Notes under the pieces: model-generated
What the model was told of the DNA's origin: nothing
Seen by the model: only the letters and a program-made list of their open reading frames with translations
Database searches by the model: none
Part shown: one piece after another, positions 49,301-62,435 of the stretch
How positions within the stretch are numbered: the stretch's first letter is position 1
How the letters are laid out: every line of letters starts with the position of its first letter
Source: Cucumis sativus
Taxonomy: Eukaryota; Streptophyta; Magnoliopsida; Cucurbitales; Cucurbitaceae
Direction: 5' to 3'
Assembly: GCF_000004075.3 (NCBI RefSeq)
Contig: NC_026659.2
Coordinates: forward strand, 11,477,473-11,541,472
DNA: 64,000 nucleotides
Position numbers and translations under genes: made by a program

Positions 49301-52091
49301 TAAGGTTCATTCTCTCTGCCGATCTCTCGTTTGGGTATGTACAATTTTGATAGTGTTGAGTAGGGGGTAACAACTCGAGGTTGTAGAATGCTAGTGTAAG
49401 CTCGAGTCTACCATTTCCTTTTCAATAAAATGGGACGAGCTCTGCCCAACTAGTCAAGGACTCAAGGGCTAACTTTCCCTTTCGGAGCGCTTAAACCCAA
49501 TTGAGCTCGGCACCTTTGGGCTTAGACATTAATTTCCATGGACAACCTTCATACATATTTTTCCAAAAAGCAAAAGGATTGTCAAACAAGGCCAAATTGA
49601 TTACTAGACAATGGCTCAGCAGTTGTAAATAATAATAAGCATAAAGAAACTAAAGGATTATGATAGGAAAAAAATGGTATAAAAGGAATTGAAGGAGAAT
49701 GAGATAGAGATGGAACTTAATTACTTCATCATGAAATCCAACCAAGCCTGAGGCCTCTTCCTAAGAGCATTCACAACTGGACCATACTCGTGTGGTTCGA
49801 TTCCGTACTGTGCCAATATCTCTGCTACTTCTGCTGCTTCTGGATTTCTAACATTATAAAATATTAATTTCTCTCTTTCAAAACAATTCCTACTTTTTTG
49901 TATTTGGTTAAATTATTATTTATATTATAGTTTCAATACTTCTTGGTTTGGTGGAATCCAACTTCTACAAATGATTGTCAAGAATTGAACATTGTTTTAC
50001 CTTTTATGTGTATTTCAGTTATCTTTGTGAAGAACATATACTTGAAAGAAAAAAAAAAGTTGAGTCATGTTCATAGACACTTTCGTATCTATGTCTTTCG
50101 AAGAAAAAAAAGATGGACAAAAGAAAGTATAATTGAAGATATTTAACCCTGACTAAGTTAAAGTTTTCAAATTATGATAACTACAAGTGTACATTTAATT
50201 TAAGCACATAAGCTAACACAGTTATTTAATTACAATTTAGAACAAAGTTAAATTAGTAATTTTGTAATTTTTAGAAAGGCTTTCTATAAACTTAATTTGA
50301 ATTGGTCCCTAAATTTTCACACTTTTTTAATACATAGTTTTTAAGAACAGGTTTAATAAACGTTCCATAAAATTTCTTTATATAATTTTACATAATTATA
50401 TGGTATTAAAATTAGAAAAATAATTTAGAAGGAACAGATATTCTTTAAATCCTCAAAATAATAAAAGGGGAAAAAACTATTACAAAATATTGGAAAATTT
50501 ATTCATAAAAATTCAAGATAGACATTTTTTTATATAAAACAATTTCAAGATATAAAGTACTCCCAAACTCGAGAATAAGGTGTATTTGAGATTGATTTCA
50601 AGAGAGTTAAAAGTGATTTAAAAAGAATTTTAACCCTAATTTATGTTTGGTTAAAAATATTTTTTTTATATATCAAATTCACTTTCACAACCTATGTTGA
50701 TTTTCCATCAGTTCTAAACTCAGTTCCTTACATAAGATTTTAGCTTTTTGTAAAATCAGATTCTGCTTTTTAATAAATTTCTAATTTCTAATTTTCATTT
50801 TTAAACTTTTTGGTTCAGATTTAAAATGTATATTATATATCTCTAGTATTTTCCTCACATAACTCGACAACTATTATTTTTAAATCTTATATAATAGTAC
50901 GTTTAGTTATTATATGTAAAATACAGTGATATAGTAATTTTAAACTATTAACCAACCACTTTTCAAATCTATCGTTCAATTTTACCCAACAATTTTCTTT
51001 TTCTTTTTAAATTCAAGTGTGTGTTCGTACCAACTACTTCTACTACTCTCACAATAACCCTTTACCAAACACTATAGTTTATGGTATAGGTTGAATTGAG
51101 TTGATGGTATTTTTTGGACCAACCCAAAAAAATTGAGACAGGGTAAGTTAATGAATAACACATGAAAATCTCAACAAATTAAGATATAGAACACCAAAGA
51201 TACAATGTATGGAATTATAAGCAATAGATTAAATATCGTAGTTTAAAAAAAAAAGTAGGAAAAAAAGTAGTTTGTTTTGAAAGAATTATTAAAGGAAAAT
51301 AGGAAGGAATATTTTGGCATTAGGGGAAATGTAAATACTAATTAGTAATTAGAATAGTTTTGTTGAGCAGATGAATTGGGTAGAAAGAAAGTAAGTTAGA
51401 AAGTATTGTAAAATTTAAAATTTTATTAATGATTAGATAGAAAGATTTACAAAATATTAGATTTTTGAAATTTCCAAATTCTATCATCATTGATAATATT
51501 TTTAGAAGTGAATCCTAATATTTCAACCATTTTGGGGGTTGCAATAATTTTGTATAAAAGAAAAAACAATAAGAAGTGAGTAAAGAAAAGGAATGTGATT
51601 TGAATGAGAGTGTAGAAAGAAAGAAAAAGTAGAGATGGAAAAGAGATTTATAATAATTACCAGTATCGGGAACTGCAACGATTTCTTCTTGCTCTCTCCG
51701 CAATTCTCTCATATAATGATCCGCTTCACTCTTCGCCGCAAGATACCTAACATATATATATAACATTCTAAAAAACCCCTAAACCCTCCCAAATTGAAAC
51801 CAATATTAATTAACAAACGCACCCGCCGAGTCCCATCGAGATAGCGCCAGCTGCGACTTCAGCGATTCCAGCGGTGAGAACAATAGAAGAAGAGGCGTTT
51901 GCGCCGGAAAGACCAGCGGCGAGGGCGAAAGGGACGGTGAGACCGTCAGAGACGCCGATGATGATATCGCGGACGATGTCGCCTGCGGTGAAGTGATTCT
52001 CGGTGTGGCGGTTGAGAAGAGATTGCTTGTAAGGGTCGAGGGGGACTGGTGGTGGAGCGTCGTCGTGGTGAGTAGGCATAGCCATAGGCAT
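46333..52091 (-). CDS. VIT1: Vacuolar iron transporter VIT1
   Basis: Four exons, 52091-51823, 51746-51661, 49839-49725 and 46630-46333, join in phase to give 255 residues (Arabidopsis VIT1 is 250). VIT1 moves Fe2+ (and Mn2+) from cytosol into the vacuole in exchange for protons. Visible parts: a short variable N-terminus, then TM1 with DIIIGVSDGLTVPFALAAG, TM2 with IVLTAGIAEVAAGAISMGLGG, the cytosolic metal-binding helix region (EADHYMRELRREQEEIVAV, then EAAEVAEILAQYGIEPHEYG) with its glutamates, and TM3-TM5 in exon 4, ending AMAKAIQQ. The start is the Met at 52091; an in-frame upstream Met at 52259 would add a non-conserved extension. Intron 3 is about 3.1 kb and carries transposon-like insertions. 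Identification is firm. Confidence 0.95.
48021..48280. mobile_element. hAT-type MITE in VIT1 intron 3
   Basis: 260 bases, starting TTAGGGGTGTGCACC and ending TTTTTCACCCCA, so the ends are inverted (TAGGGGTG / TGGGGTG). Sub-terminal AACCGAA and GGTTTGGTTTGG words are in opposite orientation. Flanking GTAGTCAG (48013-48020) and GCAGTCTG (48281-48288) match at 6 of 8 positions, as for an old 8-bp target duplication. Confidence 0.6.
48540..49545. repeat. Unclassified insertion-like block in VIT1 intron 3
   Basis: A less AT-rich block with many CTCGAG/GGCTTAG-type words and poor small ORFs stands out against the AT-rich intron. It contains AATGGGACGAGCTCTG and CCTTTGGGCTTAGACATT text but no domain. 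Probably TE-derived; boundaries not defined. Confidence 0.35.
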
Positions 52092-54522
52092 TGATGTGAA
52101 GAGAGAAAAAGATGGAGGTTGGTTGAATGAAAAATAAGTAATGGGAATGGGGCGTGGGGGGAAGAGCAAGCGAAAGCCGAAGGCGTGGGGTTCGTGTTGA
52201 TATAACCGTGAAGTGTCAGAGACGGAGGACTGAAAAGAGAGAGATTCCGATCCTCTCAAACATTTTTCTTTTTTTTGTCTTTTCGTCTCTTTTCTTTACT
52301 AAGATATATATAAAAAAAATTCAATCGCCAAAGCAACATTGGTATTTATATCAGTTTGAGGTAACTATATGATTTTCAATCATTAAATTTTTGCTTTATT
52401 TTGAAAATATATTTTGTTTTTTATTAAAAGAAGAAGAAGAAAAAAAGAAAAGAAAATTAGTCGTGTTTTCTTTTTAAGTTTTTGTTAATAAAATAATTGA
52501 TGAATAGGTTTGGTAATTTGTTGTTATGCTTGGGGGTAAACATGAAAAGCTGACCACATTTTGCTTTTCTCTGCACAAACAGATAAATGGAAATGGAAGT
52601 ACACAGTTTATAAACGCATTATTATGTCTTCCCCAAAAAGCAAGCCATCTTTTTTATTTTGTACTATTTACACTTTTTCATAACTCTTAAATTACCTTTT
52701 TGGTTTTCATTTTTTCAGATACATATATGCTTTCAACTCCTATTTTACCCCTCTCTTCTCTATACTTCTTATATTTAGTCTATTAATCCTATTTTTCACT
52801 ACAATTAGTTAAGTAATTATAACAATTTTGATGCAAGAAAATCATTTGTTTTCAAAATTTATAGTAAAATGACCAAAAAATAAATTAGTTTCTGAATTAT
52901 TTGAAAGTATAGAGATTTAGGTTTCAAGGTCAAACAAATTGTGTTGACAATTAAGAACTTTAAAACTTAAAAGATATTGAGTTGGAAAACCTTAAATTAG
53001 AGTCAAATTGGACACTATTTAGCAATTAAATTAGAAAATCTATTGAAAAGACATTCTCGAAATAGAAATTTTATTTGAAAGTATGTTTACATATGAAACT
53101 CTAGTTAGAAATTCAAATTCAAAATCGAATTTGAAATTCATTAGCAAAAACGGAAAATTGAAACCTAAAATCAATTAATAAAAATTCATAATAGAATGAA
53201 AGACTTCTCTTCTTAAAAGGAAAGGGGGAAAAATGAAAATCATTGTATTACAATTTAAAAGAAAAGAGAACTTTCAGAAGAAAAAAAAGTATTAAAACCA
53301 TGTTTTTGGATACAAATTAAATGGATAGAGTAACTAAGAAAAGAAAAACCAACAAACAAACAAAAATAAGAAATTGAAAACTGCAAGGAAAAAGTAAATA
53401 ATAATAATATAAACATAAAAGAAAATAATGAAAGAAAAGATTACGAAAATAATAATGAAAAGGCAACAATAGTAATACTAATAATAAGGCTAAATTATGA
53501 AATGGATTTGAAAAGTTTCAAAAAGAGTTAAAAGGAAAAATATCAGTACCACTAGTTTTAGATAAAAACTGTGAATATGGTTGTTTTGGAACACACCCTT
53601 AAATTTAAGAAAATGTTATTTTAAAAGAGTTAATATACAAACACTGTAGAAATACATTTTAACATTCAAAAGTTGCCCATGGGAGATTTGCTGTGGATTG
53701 TTGTCAACCGCTTGGGTGAGTCTGGGTGAACAGTTACAGCATTAAAGGTGATAGCTGTTCGTTCATGTTGTGTTTTGGTGTGTGATGAGAGGGTTTGAAG
53801 TTTAAGCAGAAGTTGATTGCTCATTGCTATGGATTCAAAGTGATGCTAAGGTGGTTGTCAACAAATTGCACTCTATATATGGGAAGTTATTTATGCTGAA
53901 ATTTATAATTTGATGGCTGGAATTATATATTTTGTATATATTATCTTTGGTATGCAAGCACAATGAAACGAGACTAAGTTTGGATATCTGATGAGGTTCC
54001 CTTCCATAATACAATCCTTCATTCTCAAACATTTGAAATCTATTCATTTGCGTATTACATTTCCAATTTCTCGTCCTCAAATGGTACTTCCCATCCCATT
54101 TTCATGCTGCTATACCAAACACTAAGTCAGGTTCTCATGGCATCAAATAGTTTTCCCTTGGATCCTTCACAATTTTCAGTATCAAAACAAGTATATGAAT
54201 TTCTTTAAAAATTCCCCAAAAAGGGAAGAAACTCAAGTGTCAAATTGTTCCTATAATAAAATGAATAGGGCTAAATGCAGGCTTGCCTTTTAGTAACTTA
54301 GATAGATATTCTCTCCCCATGGTTGAATGCCTTATATGCATATTACCTTTTCCCTCCCTTCTACAGAAAATGAGAGAGGATTCGCCTTATCATTTACTAG
54401 AAATTTACACCAGAGAGATTTACAATAATGAGGAAGCAAAAACTAGAAACTGTGCACATCCATCTAACCTCTGCTTTTTATTTTACAACTTCGTATACAC
54501 GAGACAATGGAAGGATGTCCCT
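52092..54522. other. VIT1 promoter side and intergenic DNA to CCZ1 3' end
   Basis: About 170 bases of VIT1 5' leader are followed by AT-rich, A-run-rich sequence. Small ORFs at 53835 and 54283 are random or lie in the CCZ1 3' region. No repeat family recognised. Confidence 0.4.
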
Positions 54523-57500
54523 CTAATCCAAGGAGAATGCTCCGTTGCAGTACCTGAAAAGCACAATTAGAAAAAAGAAATAATTTGTTTGTAGGAAAAG
54601 ACGAAAAGGTTTTTGAACCTTTTTTTGGAAAATGTACTCTTTGTTGCAGCTTTCCATGAAACAAGTAAATGACACTCTTTTGACTCAAAATCTTAGAAGA
54701 AGACTGAAACTGACCCCACTTACTTTCATTTCCTCGATCATTTTGCAAGGAAACTAATTGAATCCATTCTCATGACATGATCCAATTCAGTCCACCATTT
54801 TGAGGAAAGAGATGAGGCAGTCTACCCGTCTTTACACATATTGACGACATATGATAAATCACTCACAATCGACAAGAAGTGTTGGCAGTGTGCGATTTAG
54901 TGCCTGGCTTTTGGCCTTATTTCTTGATCCAACTTCATGACTCTTCGAGACCAACTTACGACCTTACTTGAAGGTGATCTATTCTATAAGTTGTTCAACT
55001 GTGTCCTTGAGATTTAAAGAGACTCTTTAAGACCTACTTAATGCTTATACTTGGGTTAGGATATCCTGCTTCCACCCAAGAAAAGAAAGCTTTTCTTGGT
55101 GTAGGCTATGCAACTCTTTTGTAACTACTTTCTTGACAAGACTTTGGCCGAAAAAATGGCCTATCAGATAGTGATGGGCGAGTTTTCTGGTCTGGACATG
55201 ACTTACTATAGAGTGTTTAGAGCTATTCATGCTGAAAAGTAAAATAAAATAAAATAAACCAATAATACCTGTTGCTGAATTTCTCGACCATATCGGAGGC
55301 ATAGAGCAGAGTTTCATTGGCTTTCTCCAGAGCCATATAAAGCTCTTTCCCTCTTGTTATACGAGAAATGACCCAAGCATTATTTTTTGCTCTGATAGTT
55401 ACTTCCAGTTCCTTTTCCTCACCATCACTATCCTGTTTTGCTCGACTCTTCTCCAGATCAACGTTTTCTCTGAGTTTGCTCATGGCAAGTAAAGATTCCT
55501 ATAAGACGAAGCTCAAATGAGAAATATCAATCCCCAATGCATGACTAGGAAACAAGTTCAAGAAGACTCAAGACAAGTGAAGAATCTCATAATATTATCC
55601 ACTTTCTACAAATATATCGAGAGACCAAATTAAGCTTTGAAAAACAAAAAAAGAATGACTTTTTGATTTTTTAGAATTTAACTAACTCAAATGTTTCTTT
55701 AAGAAATATGAAAACTTAGTAACTAAAAGTAGAAGAAAGTGAGTAAAAATCTCAAAAACAAAAAACAAAAAACATTATCAAATAGAGCTTTAATGATTGG
55801 CAAAAAATAATATATACGCACATATATATCTATATATATATATTGACCAGGGGTAAAAGTAGGAAGAAAGACATGACCAAATGTACCCCGATTCAATCAG
55901 AATGGGTTAGAAAAGTAAAAACTTTTTGTTTAGAACCCCTTTACTTTAGGGGGCTAAATGCTTATGATATAGTTCATAAGAATTTATATCTCTAAATTGG
56001 TATAACATGTAAAGAGTGGCAAAGAAGTGGATCATATTTTCTTCCATCGGTTTGCTCTCAAATTCTTTAATATTTACTCCTTGTCCTACAAAAGGAAACT
56101 AAGGTGGCGGATTGCTGGTGTGTCTCAAATCTCTAGTGGGATTTGATGCTTCAGGGAATTTTACTACAAAGACTATTTTTTATGAGAAACATGACTTCCA
56201 TTGAAAACGAATGAAAGAATACATGGGCATACAAAAATTAAGCCCACAAAGACTATTTTTTTAAACATTACAAAACAACCCCCGCACATTTCCTTCCTGA
56301 AGCTTAACTAGAGGGAAGAATACACGAGCATACAAAAATTAAGCCCATACATTTCTCATATTTTTTTTATGAGAAACACAACTTTCAGTGAAAAAGAATG
56401 AAATACATGGACATACAAAAATTAAGCCCACAAAGACTACTTCTTTAAACATTACGAAACAACCCCACACATTTCCTTCCCTCTGGTTAACCTTGTTTAG
56501 AAATTGAAAATCCCTCAAACAAGTCGGGCTCTTCCTTTGGTCTCTTGCATATAGAAGTCTAAATACTCATGACAAGCTGCAAAGCAAGCTGAAAAGTAGC
56601 TTTCTTTCCCTCTCTATTTGTTTCCTTTGCATGAAAGACATGGAGTCCTTGGACCATCTCTTCTTACACTGTGATTGTGGTGATCAAATATCTTCAGCAT
56701 TTTTGAAGAGCAGTGATATCTCCCAAAAAAGGTGGATGACTGGCTTTTACATGTGCTTGACAGTCATGCTTTTAGTGGTAAAGGAAAGGTTCTTTGGAGT
56801 TGAACCACTCGGTTCCTTCTCTGGTGTCTTTGGAATTAAAGAAATAGTAGGATTTTGGAAGATAAGTTTCTCTTTTGATTCTTTTTGAGCTTTTGTCCAA
56901 CATTCTGCTTCTTAGTGGTGCACAAATTATACCAAATTCTTTTTAATTACAGCCTTTTAATGATTTTTAATAATTAGAAGCCCCTCTTGTATTAGTCTGT
57001 CCTTAGGCTGTGATCTCCTCTTTATTGGAATATATGTGTTTTTCTCCTATTAATTCTTTTTTCTAACGCCCTTCATATTTGTGGCATAGAGCTACCGCTG
57101 GATTTAGCATAGGCCCGAGCTTCACTCAACATTATGCTTTTTATATTACATATATATAAAAAAACTGATACAATACCAATTCTAGACGTTTGCCAGGTGG
57201 TAAAATTGTTTCCCACACCCTCTAGACCAAGGATCAAGCCCCACTTCTTACACTTTTTTTCCATATTATTTTTACTAATATATAGAGCCGGGGTCAATAA
57301 AATTTCTGGATCCACTGCTAATAGAGCATTCCAGTCAATTTTTAGTTCAATAAATGTTAAGAGATCATAGATGAAAAGTACAATCCATTGGTTAAAATTT
57401 GTAGAAAACGTGGCTAGAAGAAATGAAGCAGGGTGTGGGATATGAGATACCATTCAACATTTATCCTCTTTTTAGAGTGCCCTTTCCCGAGAAAATGGAA

Positions 57501-60500
57501 GAATACAAGGGCATACCAAAAGCTGCTTGTAATTATTCTCTCATACTTCTGCTAAATGGAGATGCTTTTTCTAATTCATTTGGCTAGCGACACTTTTTCT
57601 GATATTTATTATGATATTTTAAAACCAAGCTTACTTTGTAGTTATTGTCAAAGAACACTTTACCTTTGCAAGGGTGGTAACTTTTCCAGGTGGTGAAGCC
57701 CTGGATATTTGTCTATCCCCATCTACCAGTAAATAACGATACCCTCCAACATGATAAGCATTTTCCCCGCCCCACCCCTTTGACAATTTTTCTTCAACTT
57801 TCACGATCTTTAGGGAAGCCTAGAAGATAGCAAGAAATTAATCCAATGAATGGGAGGAATTAAAAGATTCATAAATCAGACTAATAAACATTTAAAAGAA
57901 TTACCAAGAGTATCCAAACTAGAACATTAATCGTTTGCATTATTAATATTAGAATCACTTTATTAGAAATGTTATTGTTACTAATTTTTGTTATATTTAT
58001 TGTGGTAAATTTTATTCTTCTAAGTTTGCTTAACATGGTACAGGCTCCAATAGGAGAAAAGTGTGAAAGTAATTGAGAATCAATAAACATTCGAAGCTAT
58101 ACTTCCCCCCTCTGCTCATCTCTTCCTTAATGTCTCTATTTCTAGTACAATTTTACACTCTTCTCCCACTACAAAATACATGATATTTCTTTTCTTCTCT
58201 TGTCCTTCAACCCTTATAATTCTACCCTTCCCATCTGTCCAACATCTAATGCTTGGACATAAAATCACCATTTCAAATCAAGAAATTATATGATAGCAAA
58301 TAATCAATTCCATTAAAAGAGATGACTAACATTTTCAAGAATATACTGCCTGACGATTGAAACGCCTTGTTCCCCATTAGGTATTGAGGAAACAGGAACC
58401 AGGAGAATGAGAGTCAGGGTTTTATGCTGATGTACATACAGGCACATTTGTTCCTCCGTTTGAAAAAGCCAGATTTTGGGGGTGGAACCAACCCAGCCAC
58501 TTGCCTCCATTCCCCAAATATCAGTTTCTAGAAAACCATCTTTTCCTTTCGACCATTTTCCATGCTGCAAGGGTCGTATCACACGGTTACCAACATTTCC
58601 ACCATGTTGGCCAACATGAGATGCAACATTTCCTCTGATTAAATAGGACCATGAACTTGCGCCAGAAGATAAGACACGTGGAATCAGTCTCAGAACAGCA
58701 TAGGAAAATAAATTTGTAGTGTCATCCTGAAAAAGAGGTTGTAACAACTGCTTTAAAGTTTTGAAATGACCCATTCATATTTTAAGAATAGAATTCAGTC
58801 TGATGTGTACTTGGTTTTTAGCACCCTCATGTATTTCAGCTTTTATAATATGAAATTTAAAAAATACAACAAATTAAGAACATCAACAACTAGAAGGTGA
58901 AAACATACAGGAGAAAGTGTCGTAGACACGAGCAAGTCCTGAAATAAAATCAGAGAGTGGCATGATGTGTTTCCAATGCAAGAATCAAGTGTTCTAACAA
59001 GTGCCTGCAATAAGTATAAAATTGAATTAACTCCAATGAACATGAACAAAAATAAAAATGTCAACAAATCTCCAACACTTGGCTACTTTCTTTATTTCTA
59101 ACAGAGCAGGGTAACGTGGGAACCAAATAGTTTCTTCAATATGTCAAATAAGAGTTCTTCCAATACAAATTCATTGTCAACGATCTATTTAAATTTTAAA
59201 TGGCAGGTTGTACGACTCTGTGAAAAAGCATAAAGATAATAAAAAAGCAACCCAAGAAAAGAACACTGAGTAGGTATCTCAGGAGTGGTCCTTCCTTTTT
59301 ATCAATGTAAGCAAACATTGCGGTGGTTTTGGAGGAATTAAGGACAGATTGATCTAGCCTTGCTCTACAACTCAAAGGGAAATAATAAAGAATTAGTTAA
59401 GCTGAGGTGGTTTGTGCGAAATACAAATTCTTTTGTAACAATGTACAATATAGATCTTCTTGTTGTTCCAACCACAAGAAATTCTTCGATAACTATAGAC
59501 TGGAAAAGAAAATGTTCCATACTAATGGATTCTGATTATTAATGATTGGAAGACTATCCTTTTATTTCATTTCTTCCTCTTGATTGTCTATTAATACATA
59601 TTCTCTCTGTTTCCTATTACTTATTAGGGGAAATATGTGCACCTAAGGGGAACTAAAGAATTTAAGTGCAGGCACACATACAAGTTCTTGAAGTTTTTTT
59701 TTTAAAAGGACAAACCTGAACGTCAAGGGCAGCATCTCGTCCTATAGTCAGCATCTGTACAGTTCCACGTTCCTTTAAACAGTCTGTAAATGATGGTAAA
59801 TGCAGTTTCTTCCCAACAAGAAAATCTGCCTCGAAAGAGAAGTAAGGAGTTAGGCATGAGATAGAGTAATTTCAATCCCAATCTTGACATTCAGCAACTT
59901 CAATATTACCACAGCAGCACATATCCAATGCAGACCGCTTTTGACATGCTGACAATTAGTAACTTACAATGAAATGTCTTGAAACAAAAAGATAAATACT
60001 TGGCTTCATGAATAACATTTTAGACAAAAAGCGGCAGTAAATGACTAACCATTTAGATAATCCATGATGAAGGAATACAAATGTGATCTGGAAACTTCTC
60101 CGGTGGGTTCTTTCTCAAGTAATAATCTTATAGATCCGTGAAACATTAGAAATAGAGAGTGGATTTCCTTAAGAAGCTTCTGTAATGCATCAATCCGCCA
60201 AATTGCTTCTAACTCCTTGTTCTTCTCCACTACCTGACCTAACAAGGATAATTCATTAGAAATACAGAGAAATTAAAGTTTAACAATGCTTCTTTTAGAT
60301 GAATGGAAACACTTGAGAACCACAAAAAGCATGAGTGGAAACACTTCACAGGTCAGTTGCATCGCAACAACATACATGATTGAAACCAAAGAGACCAAAG
60401 AAAAGTGGTATGGGATTTTTCTCAGAAAGAAAATTGATTAGTACTCAGCCTTTACTTATACCATATTAAACTTTCTTCAGCCCTAAGAAGCCTGAAGTAA

Positions 60501-61617
60501 GATGTGAGAGTTTAATCTAACATATATCAACAAAAACAGAGATGTCACTATAACTAACCAAAAGTAATATAAACAAAACCCTAATGCATGAAAGTAACTC
60601 AGAATTCTAGGATAACACACTGGACATTATATGAGATTCAGGATATTTCACAAGTAAGATCAGCCTTAGGGAATTAAAAAAAACCAAAATAAAGCAGTCA
60701 AGAATCAACGATTAAAAGAAAAGTGTAAGATCAACAATGTTCCCATCTAAGTGACACCAGGCTCGCATGTAACTTGCATGAATGATAAAACATAAAATAT
60801 GTGACCATCTGAAGGTATGGTCCATCCCAACACAAAATAATACTACTACTATTTAAGTATATATTGTTTAGAACAAAACTGTACCAAAACCATCCATATA
60901 TCTTGCTCAGCCTCAAAAAATACATGAGAATGCTTCTCTGCTTCAATGACCTCACAAGCCGCCTCTGGGGAGAATGTTCTGCATGAAGTTTTCATTTTGC
61001 ATTTAACTACCAACAACAGACAATAAAATGCAAATACATTGAAGCATCTTTGAGCATAACCTAAATTGACAGGGTTTACTTTGTTATCATTAAAACTAGT
61101 CAACTGTAACGAGAAAAGTAGATGCAAGTAGCTCCCTAAATATCTTACTAAAGAACGTAATAGGAGGAGTCCACCCACAAGGAGCTTGTTTAGTGAAAGG
61201 ATTATTTTCAGCCCAGAAGAAAAATATGCATTCATTATAATATATCATTTGTGATCCATTATAGGATTATTTTCACCAAAGCATGAAATTTTACTCAGAG
61301 TAACTCCCTAAATGTTTATTCGTTTATTTCATCACTAGTTCGCCTATTTCTTAATTTTGCTCTTCAAACATTTCTACATGATGAATACCTATTTTTCTTT
61401 TTTAAAGAAAAAGAACAAAGAATGGTACTGACCTTGTAAATGTGATAAGCCCTTCACTGAGGCCAATGATATACAATTGTTTTGTAAAGGGTAAATCAGC
61501 TGGATAAAAAAATAATATCTTGTCCAGCTCTTGCCCCTCCTGTTGTCCTCTCCTTGAATCAAATACACAGAGTTGAATGGCCTCAGAAACAGCAGTAGTA
61601 GCAGTCGACAGTCCCAT
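54523..61617 (-). CDS. CCZ1: Vacuolar fusion protein CCZ1 homologue
   Basis: Nine exons join in phase: 61617-61433, 60978-60885, 60233-60050, 59825-59716, 59004-58909, 58726-58331, 57819-57664, 55498-55269 and 54553-54523, giving 493 residues. CCZ1 with MON1 is the guanine-nucleotide exchange factor that activates Rab7 on late endosomes and drives vacuolar trafficking. Visible blocks: LCVFDSRRGQQEGQELDKIL and GLSEGLITFTR (first longin-type domain), EAACEVIEAEKHSHVFFEAE, DIWMVLVVEKNKELEAIWRI, LKERGTVQMLTIGRDAA, HSLILFQDLLVSTTLSPDD, VIRPLQHGKWSKGKDGFL, SKGWGGENAYHVGGYRYLLV, RAKNNAWVISRITRGKELYM and the end KFSNRYCNGAFSLD. The tiny last exon (31 bases) is supported by this conserved C-terminus. 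The ATG at 61617 gives the expected N-terminus. The 2.2-kb intron between exons 7 and 8 holds a LINE fragment and a tandem repeat. Identification is firm. Confidence 0.94.
56183..56490. repeat. ~185-bp imperfect tandem duplication in CCZ1 intron 7
   Basis: TATGAGAAACATGACTT at 56183 recurs as TATGAGAAACACAACTT at 56368. The blocks GGGCATACAAAAATTAAGCCCACAAAG and ACATTACAAAACAACCCC each recur at the same offset. A further related copy of the GAATACAAGGGCATAC word lies at 57490. Confidence 0.75.
56500..57065 (+). mobile_element. 5'-truncated LINE 3' end (zf-RVT tail) in CCZ1 intron 7
   Basis: The plus-strand frame encodes FLWSLAYRSLNTHDKLQ and then MKDMESLDHLFLHCD, the zinc-binding region found at the C-terminus of plant LINE ORF2. 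The remainder shows decay. After the ORF there is an A/T-rich 3' tail with TTTTTCTCCTATTAATTC near 57040. It is on the opposite strand to CCZ1, and to the LINE at the window's left edge. Confidence 0.7.
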
Positions 61618-62241
61618 TATTTACTTTTGCTAGTCAAAAACCTTCCGGAAGAAGAAAAATAACAGTCACCCCCTGCTTGAAACCACTGAATTTGGAAGGA
61701 TTTCAAATGGATTTGAAATCATTTCTAAAAAAATTAGGGTTTTCGAAATCAAAATGGGTCGCGTAAATTTGAAGATTGATTGATTTCAAATTGAAAATTC
61801 TCTTGTTCCAAACTAGCCTGATGCCGAAAAAGAGAAGAAAAATGAAAGAAAGAAAAAAGAAAACTTTGATCACGACGATATAACTCGAGATTGAAGCCTT
61901 GTGGAAATGGCAGCTTGCGGAGTAAGGTTAGAGTAAAGAGCGAAATAAGAGGAGAAAGAAAATTGATAGAGGGATGTGCCAACGACCAAAGACGATGTGG
62001 AGTTGGTGCGGCGGTGTGCGGCCACCATACAGAGTGAAGAAGAAGAAAGAAACCCTGGGTGGCAGACCGGTCTCCGGCTGGATGTCAATGGGTAATAGAA
62101 GAATTAGAGAAAAACAGAAATTGATTCTATATACTCCTTTTTTTTTTTCTTTTCTTTTCTTTTTCCTTTCTTAAATTTTTATTTTTGAGAAATTGTTTTG
62201 GGAAAGAATATTGTAGTTGCAAATTTAACCATTATGTTCAA
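61618..62241. other. CCZ1 promoter side
   Basis: Presumed 5' leader and promoter of CCZ1 on the minus strand. Overlapping ORFs on both strands (61749-62174) have no recognisable content. A pyrimidine run occurs at 62136-62172. Confidence 0.4.
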
Positions 62242-62435
62242 AATAATTAAAAATATTAGTAACATTTTAAAAAATTTGCAAATATAGTAAAATTTGACAA
62301 ATTCTATCAATGATATAAGTCTATCATCGATCATGTTGTAAATATTGGGATAAACCATACGAAGTCTATCAACGATACAAATGATAGTTTTGCTATATTT
62401 GCAAATTTTTTTAAGTGTTGCATATCCTTAATTAT
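62242..62435. mobile_element. MITE with ~50-bp inverted repeats
   Basis: AATAATTAAAAATAT...AAAAATTTGCAAATATAGTAAAA at 62242-62291 is mirrored on the opposite strand by 62435-62386 (AATAATTAAGGATAT...AAAATTTGCAAATATAGCAAAA). The centre holds CTATCAATGATATAAG and CTATCAACGATAC, themselves related. No ORF. Similar TTTGCTATATTTGC words occur elsewhere in the window (near 39590). Confidence 0.7.

Noticed and set aside
52092..52259. 56-residue N-terminal extension of VIT1
   Set aside because: Not conserved in VIT1; the Met cluster at 52091 gives the expected family length.
61749..62174. Overlapping ORFs on both strands upstream of CCZ1
   Set aside because: Mutually antisense, low-information translations in the CCZ1 5' region.
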